64,000 nucleotides of DNA from Corallium rubrum. Its lineage: Eukaryota; Cnidaria; Anthozoa; Scleralcyonacea; Coralliidae. The stretch is from positions 16,543,611-16,607,610 of the forward strand of contig OZ036001.1 in assembly GCA_964035015.1 (NCBI GenBank). Direction: 5' to 3'. The notes beneath the pieces are model-generated. The model was not told the origin of the DNA and did no database searches. It saw only the letters and a list, made by a program, of their open reading frames with translations. Made by a program: the position numbers and the translations under genes. This document shows positions 52,801 to 64,000 of this stretch, one piece after another; the stretch's first letter is position 1, and every line of letters begins with the position of its first letter.

Positions 52801-54246
52801 ATGCCCTCAAGAAATACGGTTCAGCACAGAAGACAAGTAAGAGAAATACAAGAAGAACGTACCCAAGACGCGCGTAATGCAAAAGAATCCTTATACGGAG
52901 TACGGTACTCTGAGCTGCTTAGGTTACCATACTTTGACTGCGTAAGATTTACAATAGTTGATCCTATGCACAATCTGTTCTTGGGAACTGCTAAACGCAT
53001 GATGGAAATTTGGCTTCAATGAAATATTTTGACGCGAGCTGATTTGGAAGCTGCCCAGAATAAGGTAGACGCAACGCATGTTCCATCGAATTTAGGTCGG
53101 ATTCCATTTAGGATTGCAACGTCATTTGCTGGATCTACCGCAGAACAATGGAAGGCCTGGGTCACTGTTTTTTCTTCGTTTGCTTTGTTTGGTCATCTTC
53201 CTGACAACGATTACATTTGTTGGGTGAAATTTGTCATGGCTTGTAAACTACTGTCGCGACCATTGATAAAGATAGCAGATGTAGGCGTGGCACACGCTCT
53301 TCTCCATGACTTTTGCAGTGCCGTGGAACAACTATATGGTAACTCTCGCATTACCCCAAATATGCATACGCATACTCATTTAGCGGATTGCATTTTAGAT
53401 TACGGTCCCATATACAGTTTTTGATTGTTCAGTTTTGAACGGTATAATGGTATACTAGGCGATTACTACACAAACAACAAATCAATCGAATTGCAAGTGA
53501 TGCGAAAATTTTTAAGAGATCAGAACTTAAGGAACTTAGAATTTCCAGAAGAGTTCAAGGGGCACTTTGAACAAATGATTGATAAATTGGAACAGAGTAA
53601 CATCGACGTCTCTGGAGTTGATGTAAAGGCCTTGATTAATGTTCTTCAGTTAAGTCAAGATCGCATTGATTTAACAGATGACTTACGGTTCTCAGTTGCT
53701 GATATTCTTTTGGGTCACCACACGTTGTAGAAAATTTCGATGATGACGAGCTTCAGTACACCGCGGAGGTGTATAAGCTTTTTCTTCCAACAATATCATC
53801 TCAGGATATCCCGCAACTGTACGACAAATAAGCGTCTGTCGAGTGTGCTGGAGAAAGATACGGATCTGAGTTTTCTCGTCTGAATCGCTCTTCATTTGTT
53901 CTCGCTAGATGGGTTGGTAGATTTGACGGTAGCGTCGATGCTGAAACTGCAGATGAAAGGCCGTGTGTCATCCGGTATTTTGCAAAGCAGTCCATTTGTT
54001 TCGGTCTTCGTAGATGTACCTTTTGTTTTGCACGCGTTAGCTGGTTTCAGCGCCACCTTCATCAGTTCCTGTGTGGCAGATCCGAAGGAACCCCTAAAGT
54101 TTGGTGCGCTAACGTATTCGAGAGTTTTGGTCCTGCGTCGTTCATACCAGTCCAACGAATTTCCAGAAAATACATAGCTGGGTATGACAAGGTGGGTGGG
54201 GAAAACGTTCTATTTGTGTTGCCATTGGAGAAGAAGTCCCTTTTAT
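52801..54246 (+). pseudogene. Tnp2 (EnSpm/CACTA-like) transposase, 3' part
   Basis: Continues the gene cut at 50170: PSRNTVQHRRQVREIQEERT, YGVRYSELLRLPYFDCVRFT, VDPMHNLFLGTAKRMMEIWL (signature DxMHNLFLG), stop at 53020, IPFRIATSFAGSTAEQWKAW, PNMHTHTHLADCILDYGP, stop at 53422, FSFERYNGILGDYYTNNKSI, a frameshift near 53722 and a TAA at 53829. Then SFVLARWVGRFDGSVDAETA, a C-terminal domain with WFQRH and SFIPVQRI. The stops and shifts make it dead; the family call is firm. Confidence 0.88.
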
Positions 54247-54403
54247 AAAAGACTGGAATTGATGTTTGTATCCCGCAGTGCAATGTTTCATATATTTTAT
54301 AGCGGTTGATCCAAGCAATATTTTCAACTATTTGTGTTTTGGCGCAAACATTTCTTAGGTCACTATAGTGTACCTTTGATGTTCAAATTGTGCGCACAGA
54401 CTA

Positions 54404-56328
54404 AGTGGCGTAACTCTAGGTGCTCTACCCGGTAAGAGCCGGGTACACCCTGGCTCTGGGGATGAGGTGTCCTGCTAGCCCTGAAGCCTGGTCTTCTAAA
54501 TGACGTTTTTGTTCTTTAATTTCTTTAAAACGAACTTCGCCGTAATAAGCTCCCTTGGAATCGACCATCTTGATTTCTGCACAATAAAGCACACCATGGC
54601 CATCAATTTATGCTTCTGGGCACAAGTGCTTTACTGTTTTTTAAGAAACTTCTAGACTTGCTCCAAGTCCGCCTCTCTTTTTCTGACGGGAGAGAGGCAG
54701 GCGGGTGAAATCGGAAAGGTGGTAGACGAGAGGCGGACGAGAGATAACTAAACGCTGATAAGCGTCGGAAATTATTTAACGGCTAAAGAAAAACCTAGGC
54801 GTGTAGTATTTATTAGAAAGAGTTGTCGGAGTTTGCCGTTTGTATACTGAAAGATACCTGCTTGTCAAATACGTCATTCTTGTGCTGACAAAACTACATT
54901 ACCTAAAAGTGAAGATTGACGCTGTATTAACTATTTTCTGTCTGAATCAGTCTTTAGTGTTTTATTCTGGCTAACGCCAGATGATTTTATTCACCTCTGG
55001 GGAAGCCCTGGGACAGAAATGAGTTAAAACATATGTAAGATAGTTTTGAAAATCGAATATATGATATATGTAGTCAGTTCACGCGATCCGGTACGTCAGG
55101 CCATATGATCAGAAAAACGGCAGTGAAAGTTGTTATGTTCACACAAACCCGTTCGAATTTCTTGACAGTTCAATAAGATACGAAACTTTAATGCTATCCC
55201 GAGGAATCAAGACGCTTAAAGTGCAAATGACACGAAAATTTAGATTGTTTTGTTTGAAAGAACACGTAAAACATTAGAGTAACTTCTTTTGTAGTTTTGG
55301 TTTTCTTGCTTCCTCCTTGAGATATTTCAACTTGTTTGATATGTAAATGTAAAATGTTGGGACGTAAGATGCATAATGACTTAGTGGAGAAGCCCATACA
55401 TCTTTGAAATACTTAAACGAAACTACTTGAAATCCTGCGTGTTTGGTGTTGTGGGTGAAACCTACGCATACACTTCCTTTAAATTAAGTTTGGTTTGGTA
55501 ATAGCAAAGATATATAGCTTTTTCTGATAGGTCATCATGCGCGTGTACGTCACAACATTAGACATAAGACATTTACATATCAAACAAACTGAACTATTTC
55601 AAGAATGAAGCAAGGAAATCAAAAACTGCAAAAGATGTTAGTCTATCATTTTAAGTGTTCTTTCAAATAAGACAAATTTAATTTTCGTGTCATGTGTACT
55701 GTGTCGTATGACGGCTGCTGAAAGCGCCTTTGATATGCCTCGACACGGCCACGTTGATCTGCGTCCTCCGCAATTCAGCCGCTGGCTGCAAGTAAGGATG
55801 ATTAGCCCCCAGTCCCTTTACCTTATCCTCCGTGGGATTCTCTTTTCGGAGTTTGCTTTTTATTGAACTCTATGAAGTGCGGATACATATTTCCCTGTAA
55901 ACTTGCTTTAATATTTTCAGATCTCGCTGAGAATAGCGAGTAAAAGTCTTCACAGAGGCGTCAGCGACTGGTAGCCCAATCTTCGAAGACCAAATTCTAT
56001 TTCTTCGCCGAATAAGTTCATTTGATCGTTTAGAAAAGAACAATAATGTACCGTTCAATGCCAAGAGCAGTGTTGTGAAGGTGTCGTCAATCACTTCCCG
56101 ATTTACATTTACATGTAGCTTGTTTGGCTGTTACCACAACCAGAGACGTCACAGGCAAACGGTGGAAAAATCCACCGGTAAATTTTGGCGCGCTGTAAGT
56201 GAAACAAGTCCGTCTCTCAGCTCGCACCGCCCGCCCGTTTTTCCGCCCGCCGGCCTTTTGGCCTGCCCCATGCCCACCGGAAGAAAATTTCGAGTACCAG
56301 AGGCACCCTGACCCAAAGTTACGCCACT
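54404..56328. mobile_element. 1.9 kb terminal-inverted-repeat element
   Basis: Starts AGTGGCGTAACT and ends AGTTACGCCACT, exact 12-base inverted repeats of a kind common in hAT-like elements. The interior has no recognisable transposase. It contains an inverted fragment of the 6117-type MITE (54950-55027), a large hairpin (55205-55715) and a GC-rich end. Frames at 55870-56094 and 56075-56311 are unsupported. Confidence 0.78.
55205..55715. mobile_element. Long imperfect hairpin nested in the TIR element
   Basis: About 175-base arms (55205-55380 and 55543-55715) are complementary along their length: GACACGAAAATT, TTTGAAAGAACAC, TTTGATATGTAAATG at the left recur inverted at the right. The loop is ~160 bases without repeats. 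A foldback-type MITE. Confidence 0.82.
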
Positions 56329-58865
56329 GTCAAACTCTGGTCGTCTTAGACCAGGTGTGTATAGTCTGACCTTAGTGTTTCAAACGTTAACAGATTTTTG
56401 CACACTTCGATTTTGATCATGCTACCTGTTTTTGATCATGATATTCTCTGTGAGGGCCTTATGTCGATTATAGGGCACTATAATCGACATAAGGCCTTCA
56501 CAGAGGCCATGCCAGACCTGTAGGCGAGTTTCAAGGGTGTTGCGCGCGCATCATCTTCAAAAAGAACTTACAGGTTCCACTCAAATTAAACATACTGTTT
56601 CAAACAAAGAAAGTATGAACACACTTTCTGGATGTTTAACACTGTTATTCTGCTGTTTTTGACTCGCTTATACCATAGTTAATAGAAAATATACATGGTT
56701 TGGAAGCTCACAAAAGTCATTGTTTTATATTTTTGTGCAGGTTTATGGAAATTTTTGCACTTTCATGGTTACTGAACATATTGTGTTTTCTGTATAATGA
56801 AGCAATCATCCAATAGCAACGTTTGGCTTCAATCACTCAACCGTACTGTTTAAATATTAATAAACCTAAAACAAAGGATTTGGCACCTTCGTGTACCTTT
56901 CAAGATGAATCGTAGCTTGATTGTTAACCGCTTTGAAGTTTGCCGGGTTTCCAAACCATGTATATTTTGTATTAACTATGCTTATACAATTAAGACATTT
57001 TTGGACTTTGAGCACCAAGAGCCCGACAATTTACTGAAAAGTGATGCGCACGCAACACCCTGAATGTCGCGTATATGATATGCACATAAATTAATTTTCG
57101 ATTATCATTTATACTTTTTGTGCGAAATGAAAAAAACGTTTTTACGCACCAATGCGTTCAGCATGAACGTGCGTCCAGCCAGGCCATCGCTCATAGACTA
57201 CAATCTGCATTCTGATTGGTTGAGAAGAGTAGAATAATTTTTATCAATTATATTGCAGTACAATAAATCATTTGTCATTTATATGATAACGAAGTAATCA
57301 TATGACACTGCTCATACAATTAAGGATTTACACCAATCGTGATATTTTAAAATTGTGCCAAATTGCATATCGCCTAACGTCTCGTACAATTTTGACACAA
57401 TTTGAAATTATCACTCATGTTGTAAATCGTTAATTGAACTCTCTATCATTGATTACCTATGCAAACTAACCAGTCAGGCAAACTTCGGAAGAATACGAGT
57501 TTTCTGTCCTTGTTTTTTGTTTGAAAACCGACTCCTTTCATCAATGGAAAGTAGCTCAGCCAATCACAATGCACAATTTGCTGGTAATAGAAGGCATTGT
57601 ATGATATGGAGAACACATTGTAAGAAAAGGGTTTCTCTTGTAGTATGTAATGATCCGTTGTAAGTTGTTTGTTATTATTCAAAATTCATTGAATCACTCG
57701 GGTGATTTTTAACGTTTTGTTCAAATATCAGTTGTAATTATATTTGAGATTAATTACGTAGTCTTTTGAAGCTTTCACGTTTTATGGTTAAAATTAAAGT
57801 GCCTACGTCATGGTTGTGAATTTGACATGTTTGTAATATTTTGAACAGAACTAAGAGGGTTCGAAATATCACAAATAAGCGAAATCCACAACCATGACAT
57901 ACGTGTAGCCACTTTTATCAGAAAAATTTGTAGTTATTAAAGCTAGCGTTGTGCTGTGTTGTTGTTAAATATGAAGCTTGCAAGTTTGAAAAACATTTTT
58001 ATCAAAACGATTTGACAGTTATTAAAATTTAAATTTTATACTGACCCATTTCTTCCGCATTGGTGTTTGTACTGTATTAACCCCATATAAGCGTACGCGT
58101 TTTATTAGCGAAAATTTAATATTTTTCGATTATTTTTTTAGTCAAATGTTCGTTTACAATGTACATGAGCATGCTCCTATAAAAATTCGAAAAAAGGCGC
58201 ACCTCCAAACACAGGCCAATAAAGACAATAATGTGACTCATAAAAGAATATCTTGGAAGGAGAAACCACATGCAATGAATATTGCATCTCATTACCGTTA
58301 TACGAACGTTTTTCAGACAATGTTTAGTGGTTTACTGTAAAAAGTATGGCAGTGCATGTAAAATGTAATTACTAAAAATGCGGTATTTTTTTCTTGTCTG
58401 TCAAAGGCGCATGCGCATGTATCCGGATATAAGCGCATGCGCCTTTATCTGAGGTGCGCTTATATTTGGGAGAGGTAATGATTTTTGGGTTTGGCAATCT
58501 GAGTGTTGGGATTTAGCGAATAATTATGTTTGCTGCTTTATAAATAGCAACTGCCACTGCTATTATATTTGAATACAACATATCGAATATATTTGAATAA
58601 TAATGATAATTATTGCAAAGGAAAAATAAATATGGAACTGTTCCCCATCATTGGACTCATCCAAAGATTTAAATACTCTTAATTCAGATTTCAGATGTGA
58701 CCCACATTGTTCCTGTCCGATTTACTCATCCTTCCGATAGTGCGCCTCGCACGTTTGGTATTATAGTAGGGTGAAACCGTAATCTGTGCAATCTAACACC
58801 AATCCCTTGTACCGATATGCCAGTCTCCAATGTGCAAACTGCATCTGTTCGTTCATTCATTCATT
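56329..58865. other. Gene-free region with small palindromes
   Basis: No gene recognised in 2.5 kb. It contains a 27-base-arm hairpin at 56446-56505 (CTCTGTGAGGGCCTTATGTC; loop GGGCAC; one mismatch), an imperfect inverted repeat at 57340-57415 (GTGATATTTTAAAATTGTG type) and another at about 57805-57905 (CATGGTTGTG / CACAACCATG). Frames at 57446-57682 and 58146-58340 lack support. Confidence 0.65.
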
Positions 58866-59070
58866 CAAGGGTTTCTTTGCCCTTTGTTCCTTTCAAACAC
58901 AAGATCTCTCGTTAATAAAATAGAGGATTTAGAGGTCGTTATTAATGAGAACGATGCAGATATCGTTTGCATTACAGAAACTTGGCTGACTGATAATATC
59001 TCAAATACGGTAGTCAAAATTAAAGATTACTTGTTAGTTCGGAAAGACCGAGGGGTTAATGACAAACGTG
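58866..59070 (+). pseudogene. LINE endonuclease fragment (CR1/L2-type)
   Basis: FLSNTRSLVNKIEDLEVVIN, then NDADIVCITETWLTDNISNT and KIKDYLLVRKDR are the N-terminal APE-endonuclease motifs (SNTRSL, ITETWL) seen also in the LINE at 40518. The fragment stops abruptly after ~70 codons. Confidence 0.85.
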
Positions 59071-59216
59071 ATATGACAAAAAATAAGATGGGAACATGGA
59101 GTTAAGTTTTATTCATTGTCGCTGTTAAGTAAAGAACTCGACGTTGTTCGCCGTTTCGTCAATTCTATTTTTTATTAAAGGTAAAATACTAAAATTGCAT
59201 GGTTGAAGTGTTATTA

Positions 59217-59380
59217 ATAGGAAATAACACTTGTTCTCGAAGAGTTAATGAAAAATCGCGCCTGTGTTTGGCGAAATATTCATAACACCACTCGTGTTTC
59301 GCACTCGTGGTATTATGAAGATTTCGCTAAACACGCATGCGATTTTTCATTAATTCTTCTCGAACCATGTTATTTCCTAT
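59217..59380. mobile_element. Palindromic MITE
   Basis: ATAGGAAATAACACTTGTTC at the left and GAACCATGTTATTTCCTAT at the right bound ~78-base arms (GAAAAATCGCGC, GCGAAAT, ACCACTCGTG) around TTTCG. Near-symmetrical throughout. Confidence 0.85.
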
Positions 59381-59639
59381 ACAAATTTTAATTAAAATGA
59401 TAGCGTATTGGATGGCGTAATCTATCGATGTTTTCCATAGTATAGAAAAACCGCTTTTAACCAATCACCGCTTGTGTTTTCAAAGTGTTATTTTATAAGT
59501 ACATATTCCAACATAAATTTTGACACTAAATGCACTCAAAACGATCGTAATCTAAAGCATGTCTAAAGAAAGACTGATATTTATATTGTTAAAATTATGA
59601 CAAATCTCTTCATAAAATCTTTAAAACGTAAGACGTTCT

Positions 59640-60965
59640 AAATTATTTTATTTGATTTGCACCAAAATTTTCATATCAAATTTATCTGCAGATTTAAATC
59701 TGCAAAGTTAATAAAAAAAAGACTGGCGAAAGTTTGTGCAATTTTGGTGTATTACCTTTGCAGTAAATTAATTTTGCTCTATATTGCAAATTTAATGCAA
59801 ATTTAACTACAGATTTGCAATCGAATTTTTCATATGCAAATGTGCAAAGATGATAAGACACATATGCAAATTTGATTTGTGTAACGTTATATTTGCAGTA
59901 AATTTGCACTATATTGTAAATTTAATGCAAGTTTAACTACAGATTTGCAATTGAATTTTTATATGCAAATGTGTGTTCAAATTTGTTGCAAATCCAGACT
60001 ATGCAAAAAGACACATGTTCAAATTTGATTTGTGTAACAAATAAGAAGTTTTTAGTTAGTTATTTGCGCTGCATTCTTTGAAAATGAAGAATGTGGCATT
60101 GTTAAGAAAAATATAGATTCTTAGAATTAGTGAAAGATTGTGGTCTTCATCACTTGTCAAACTCAGCTGTCCTTAAAGAACTTTGTGCTTGTGCTCTCTT
60201 GAAAGTCATACATTCATGTACGAGGCACTTGATTCCTACAATGAGCTGCAGTATTCTGTCCCAGCATTGGTGCACATTCAACTCATAGTACACTTGCATA
60301 TCGCGTCTGGTTTAGGCATTACGCCTGGTCCCTTGTGGGATGTCAGATGGCTCTAGTACACAGATACATTTAGGTCATCGCCAGCCGGCAACCGGTTGCA
60401 TGTTGTACGTTAGGGCGTTTGAATGTTAGCATGTGATGAAAGAGCCAGCTAAAGCATATGTTGTACAAATTCTTTAAGTACTTTTTCCGACATAAATTTT
60501 GACACCAAATACACTCAAAACAATCGTAATCTAAAGGAAGACTAATATTTATTTGTATTTGTTAAAAATCTCTATGGAAACTCTTTTTATAAAACCGTCA
60601 AAACGTAAGACGTTGTTTGTAAGTTTGTGCAATTTTGGCGTATTACCTTTGCAGTAACTTTGCACTATAGTGAAAATTTAATGCAAATTTAACTACGGAT
60701 TTGCAATTGAATTTTTCGTATGCAAAAGTTTGTGCAAATTTGTTGCAAACTTTTAATCCGCAAAGTTGAAAATACACATGCGCAAAGTTGTGCAAATTTA
60801 GGTGTCATTCTATTGCAAATTTTGTATTAAATTTGCATGGGGGCAAAGTTATGGGTAAAGATGATGCAAATTGTATTAAGTGCAAAGTTGAAAATACACA
60901 TGTGCAAAGTTGTGCAAATTTAGTTTATTAAATTTGCAATAAATTTGCAGGCATGCAAATTTATA
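59640..60965. repeat. GCAAAT-rich repeat region
   Basis: Two zones (59640-60045 and 60600-60965) with dozens of GCAAATTT, ATGCAAAT and TTTGCA words. A ~135-base unit (TTTGCAGTAAATT ... AACTACAGATTTGCAAT ... ATATGCAAATGTG) occurs twice from 59755 and again, diverged, from ~60648. The 550 bases between zones have no recognised feature. Confidence 0.75.
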
Positions 60966-61086
60966 GTCTCCTACACAGCCTGTTCGCGGGTGCGAGGTAT
61001 TCTCCCCACTCACAGACTGCTTACAGCAGCAACACATTCCATTCCGGTGTTTCAGCTCGACCAATCACAAAACAGCGTGACGTTAT

Positions 61087-61099
61087 TTTCGCGCCAAAT
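61087..61099 (+). promoter_or_regulatory. E2F-like site upstream of DUF6589 copy 2
   Basis: TTTTCGCGCCAAA, 110 bases before the ATG at 61209, with CCAAT (GACCAATCAC) ~30 bases upstream. The site is followed by TTAATTAA, and the copy 1 site is also flanked by AATTAATT. Confidence 0.55.
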
Positions 61100-61208
61100 T
61101 AATTAACGACTATTAATAACTATGAATAACTTGCTCAGTGTTTATACTATAAATTGTTACATTGTTTAATACACGCACGCTGAAATAGTCAAATATTTAA
61201 ATCATGGC

Positions 61209-62426
61209 ATGAACGAAACTCCAAAGAAAGTGATTGGCGGTGGAGAAAAGTGTTCCTTTGTTCCGAGTCCGCTTTAAGTAGCAATAGAGTTTTTATTTTC
61301 GGGAAAAGTGCTCTTGATATAGCATACCTTATCAAGGAATCAACAACTTTTGATGTGAACAACTATTCCGACAGTGACGATTTATTCGTTTGCAAAAACA
61401 TGTGTTATAAACGGCTGTTGAGGCTGAAAAGTGCGCTGGATAAATGCAAAGGAATTAAATCGGAAATAAAAGAAAAGTTTGTTCCAGTGGCAGTGAGGAC
61501 CAAGCGAATGCGGCGCCCAGAAAATAAACAACACGAAGTCGAAGACGCGACTCAATCTAGGCATGTACAACAACGACCTCGGTGCAAAGCCTCTAAATCG
61601 ATCGAGTTTTCAGATGCAAGTAACACTATAAGTCCAGTAGTTGTTGCTACTTCTCCAAACGAATCGAACCAAGGTATGGAACAGTCGTTACTTCCAAGTC
61701 GTAATCCGTGCCAGTGGAATAATTTCCATCGACCCAACTTTTATCGACGATTACAGACTGACATTTTCAATACAAGCGCGTGTGATCCTTTTGCTGAGTA
61801 TCCACTTATATCTCCCGTTCCTACATCAGTGTTCACTAGAGGAGGCAGCAGGTTAATAGACGATTCGGGTTTCGCAACGGAATTTACCTATACCTATCAC
61901 TTCTCCCGTTGCTGCCTCTACAAAATCAACTCGAGACGTTCATACAGCTAGCAGTTCAGGATGTGTTAATATAACCATCAAATATCCCTCAAAAACCGTG
62001 AGTAAAACTGTAGATGATACCTGTAAAACGCTGGGAAAAGCGTTACTATATGGACCATCGTCGAGAATCGCCACAGCAGTTATGAATGCCGCCCCTGTCC
62101 GTAAACTGGTCATTGAAAAAGTACTTAATATCGTTTCAAAAGAAGTTGGCGAATTGTGTTCAAGAAAAAACCCGTCAATGCTAAGACAAACGAAAAAGGA
62201 TGATCTTGTAAAATTTAGTGTCGATCAGCTATGTGAGGAATGGAAGAGAAGAGCCCCTCTCTTTTATTCCTTTCTCGTTACATCTTCTGCAACAAAGAGT
62301 ACGCGAAATACTTCTTGGCTTGCAAGTGTCGCTGTTTCTGGGTCTGTACTTCTGAAGCAAAGAAATGGCGAGATGAGCGCGACCGCCTATGTGTTAGGTA
62401 TCCTTCTGAAATCTCGTTCAACAGAG
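61209..62426 (+). pseudogene. DUF6589-family gene copy 2, exon 1
   Basis: ATG at 61209 (MNETPKKVIGGGEKCS); a one-base shift near 61257 gives CSESALSSNRVFIFGKSALD, matching the zinc-binding N-terminus of copy 1. Then FVCKNMCYKRLLRLKSALDK and a Ser/Pro-rich linker. A second shift near 61886 leads to VNITIKYPSKTV, VEKVL-type sequence NIVSKEVGELCSRKNPSMLR and KKDDLVKFSVDQLCEEWKRR, matching LSLLRKTPKEDLKRF in copy 1. Donor CAGAG|GTTAGT in phase 0. The two shifts may be decay or sequence errors. Confidence 0.7.
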
Positions 62427-62958
62427 GTTAGTCGATCAATTTATCCTAAATAGAGTGCAATGTCTCAAACTATTTTTTAATTCTGTTTATTTAATTCCGC
62501 GTTAAAATGCACTATATATATGAAATTGACAACTTGTCAATTTCAAATGTGTTATTGTTATTTGAAACTCGAACAAAAACATTCAATTGTTCTCCAGTTA
62601 ATCTATAGACTATACTTTTGTTCTGCTATATTTCATATGCTATTTGTTAAATTTCTTAAAAACTAAAAAAATAAATGCAATAAAGTGAAGACTATTATGA
62701 CATGAAAAAGTCGCAAATTAGTTAAACCGGTCTTTATAGCTTGTGCAAACTGACTTTTGTCAGATCTGGTCTATTGTATATACAAATATGAGTGAGATTG
62801 ACCGGTGAACAGCTCGGGTTTTGCATACATTCGTTAAATCGTTAACTTATTTTCTCTTGCGTATAAACTGCGCTATTGTGATGAATAGTAAGCTGTAACG
62901 ATCTGACAATTTTGATAACCAGTCTCAATACTCAACTTTAGTATTTACCCAACTTTAG
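62427..62958 (+). other. Intron 1 of DUF6589 copy 2
   Basis: AT-rich, no recognised feature; it ends AACTTTAG. Copy 1 has no intron at this position: the two protein segments are continuous in its exon 2. Confidence 0.65.
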
Positions 62959-63573
62959 GCAAATCCAGCAAGACTCACAAAGTTGAAGCTAACATGCTCA
63001 AATAGAGCAATACTGGGCAAACTTGATCAACTTGGTGAGGACCATGACATTAAATTGAAGATGGTGAAGGGAACAATAACAGATGGAAACAACATCCTGC
63101 AAGCAAAGGTTCAAACGTTGGAAGTTCTGAAATCCAGTCAAACCTCAAAATCAGTGTGTGATACAAGTTCTGAAAGTATCCTGAAATTAAACAATGAAAT
63201 CAGCAGCCTGAAGAAATCATTCCACCCTGGGTTTGTCGTAGCATTTGATAACATTGACATTGAGTTGAAAAGAAAGAACATGACATTGTCTGCACAAAAC
63301 AGGAACTTTCACTGGGTTAACCACAAGATGGCGACTAACCGTATCTCTGGTAATGAACTTGCCGCAGATAGGCCAAAGGCAGATCTACTAAAAGTTCCAA
63401 ATTTGAGGTTCATTCCAACCTTAGTGGACCACCAGCAGCAGAGGGAAAACTATATTGTACTTGTATCTCGCATGTTGGTCGACTACTTTGATGCATTGGA
63501 ACCACTGAATGAGATATGTATTAAACATATTCCCCACAAGTACCAGAAGGAAATGTCACAAAAATCAGTTGAG
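62959..63573 (+). CDS. DUF6589-family gene copy 2, exon 2
   Basis: Joins exon 1 in phase (STE|ANPARLTKLKLTCSNRA). Then LGKLDQLGEDHDIKLKMVKG, a helical linker, HPGFVVAFDNIDIELKRKNM and NFHWVNHKMATNRISGNELA, the equivalent of HPGYSFTGDNVDM...KDYHMFQYVAYENGISAN in copy 1, which identifies the family. It ends EVHYSN-coding beyond the donor GAG|GTACAT at 63573. The rest of the gene would lie right of the window. Confidence 0.75.
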
Positions 63574-64000
63574 GTACATTACAGTAATTGTGATAATTTA
63601 ATTGTTTATATACTACACCAGTCCCTAATGCATACTTATTAAGACCATCCATTTAATATGCAGGAGGGGACATTTGCTTGTCTACTACTAAAATTTCATT
63701 GGACAGGCTAAAACAATAAAAGCAATTATGATGTGTTTGAGCACGGATGGGGAAGCTAAATTTGCATGGCCCAAAAATTGTATATAAGTATAATAACGAT
63801 TAATGTGGTCTACTACCACATTAATAGTTATTATACTTATATACATTTTTGGGCCATGCAAATTTAGCTTCCTGATCCATGCTCAAACACATCATAATTG
63901 CTTTTATTGTTTTAGCCTGACCAATGAAATTTTTGTATGTTCTACCATCTGTATATACATGTAAATATTTATATTTCAAGTGTTTTCTTGCTAACATATT
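63574..64000. other. Intron 2 of DUF6589 copy 2, to window edge
   Basis: Occupied mainly by a palindromic MITE (63690-63934); no further exon is visible before 64000. Confidence 0.6.
63690..63934. mobile_element. Palindromic MITE in DUF6589 intron
   Basis: Arms of about 120 bases (63690-63809 and 63815-63934) are complementary with few mismatches around CTACT: AAAATTTCATTGG, GATGTGTTTGAGCA, GCATGGCCCAAAAAT recur inverted. A foldback element of the same general class as 59217-59380. Confidence 0.88.

Noticed and set aside
54030..54070. CTGATGA followed by GAAAC on the minus strand, resembling a hammerhead
   Set aside because: Neither stem I nor stem II pairs, and the segment codes for the Tnp2 C-terminal region on the plus strand, which explains the sequence.
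56075..56311. 78-codon frame in the GC-rich end of the TIR element
   Set aside because: Proline-rich low-complexity translation, no family resemblance, inside a non-autonomous element.

Overview
The window looks like accessory, transposon-packed DNA of an animal, most likely an anthozoan cnidarian. This is inferred from intron-bearing copies of a DUF6589-type gene family, Penelope-like elements (PLEs), CR1/L2-type LINEs, a Ty3/gypsy element, Tnp2-type transposases and palindromic MITEs, mixed with long (TA)n tracts. I saw no bacterial genes, rRNA, tRNA or CRISPR array. Nearly every coding segment belongs to a mobile or multicopy family and most are broken. The exception most likely to be intact is a 616-codon Penelope-like ORF on the minus strand (12692-14542).

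Layout. 1-10607: a 3.3 kb block, starting with a ~206-216 bp satellite, is present twice (from 1 and from 7130) as near-identical direct copies; a decayed PLE with inverted terminal arms lies between them. 10608-14628: a solo PLE terminal repeat with a hammerhead, a 5'-truncated PLE inside inverted arms that each carry a hammerhead ribozyme, and the full-length PLE with its own hammerhead. 14629-19850: a broken cysteine-rich ORF, then a DUF6589-family gene on the minus strand in five exons. 19957-25126: a Ty3/gypsy element lacking its 5' LTR. 25127-29960: microsatellites, a tandem duplication carrying SAM-domain exons, and four hammerheads. 30206-34660: remaining parts of the SAM/coiled-coil gene, a reverse LINE fragment and a transposase-like pseudogene. 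35001-38802: an eight-exon Tnp2-like gene with MITEs in its introns. 38803-45106: two CR1/L2-type LINEs. 48324-54246: a Tnp2 (EnSpm/CACTA-like) transposase split by a 2.6 kb inverted-repeat transposon, which itself contains a tandem hammerhead satellite. 54404-56328: another terminal-inverted-repeat element with a long hairpin. 58866-64000: LINE and MITE debris, GCAAAT-rich repeats and a second DUF6589-family gene that runs toward the window edge.

Two themes stand out. First, at least eleven sequences fit the hammerhead core (CUGANGA, stem II, GAA, short stem III, cleavage site, stem I) with matching stem I strands; they fall into at least seven sequence types and sit in PLE terminal repeats, in a 190 bp hairpin element and in a 275 bp tandem satellite. 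Second, four unrelated mobile or multicopy genes have E2F-like sites (TTTTCGCGCC or TTTGGCGGGA), often with CCAAT boxes, just upstream, which suggests S-phase-linked expression. Splice junctions and folds were worked out by eye; no database search or folding program was run.
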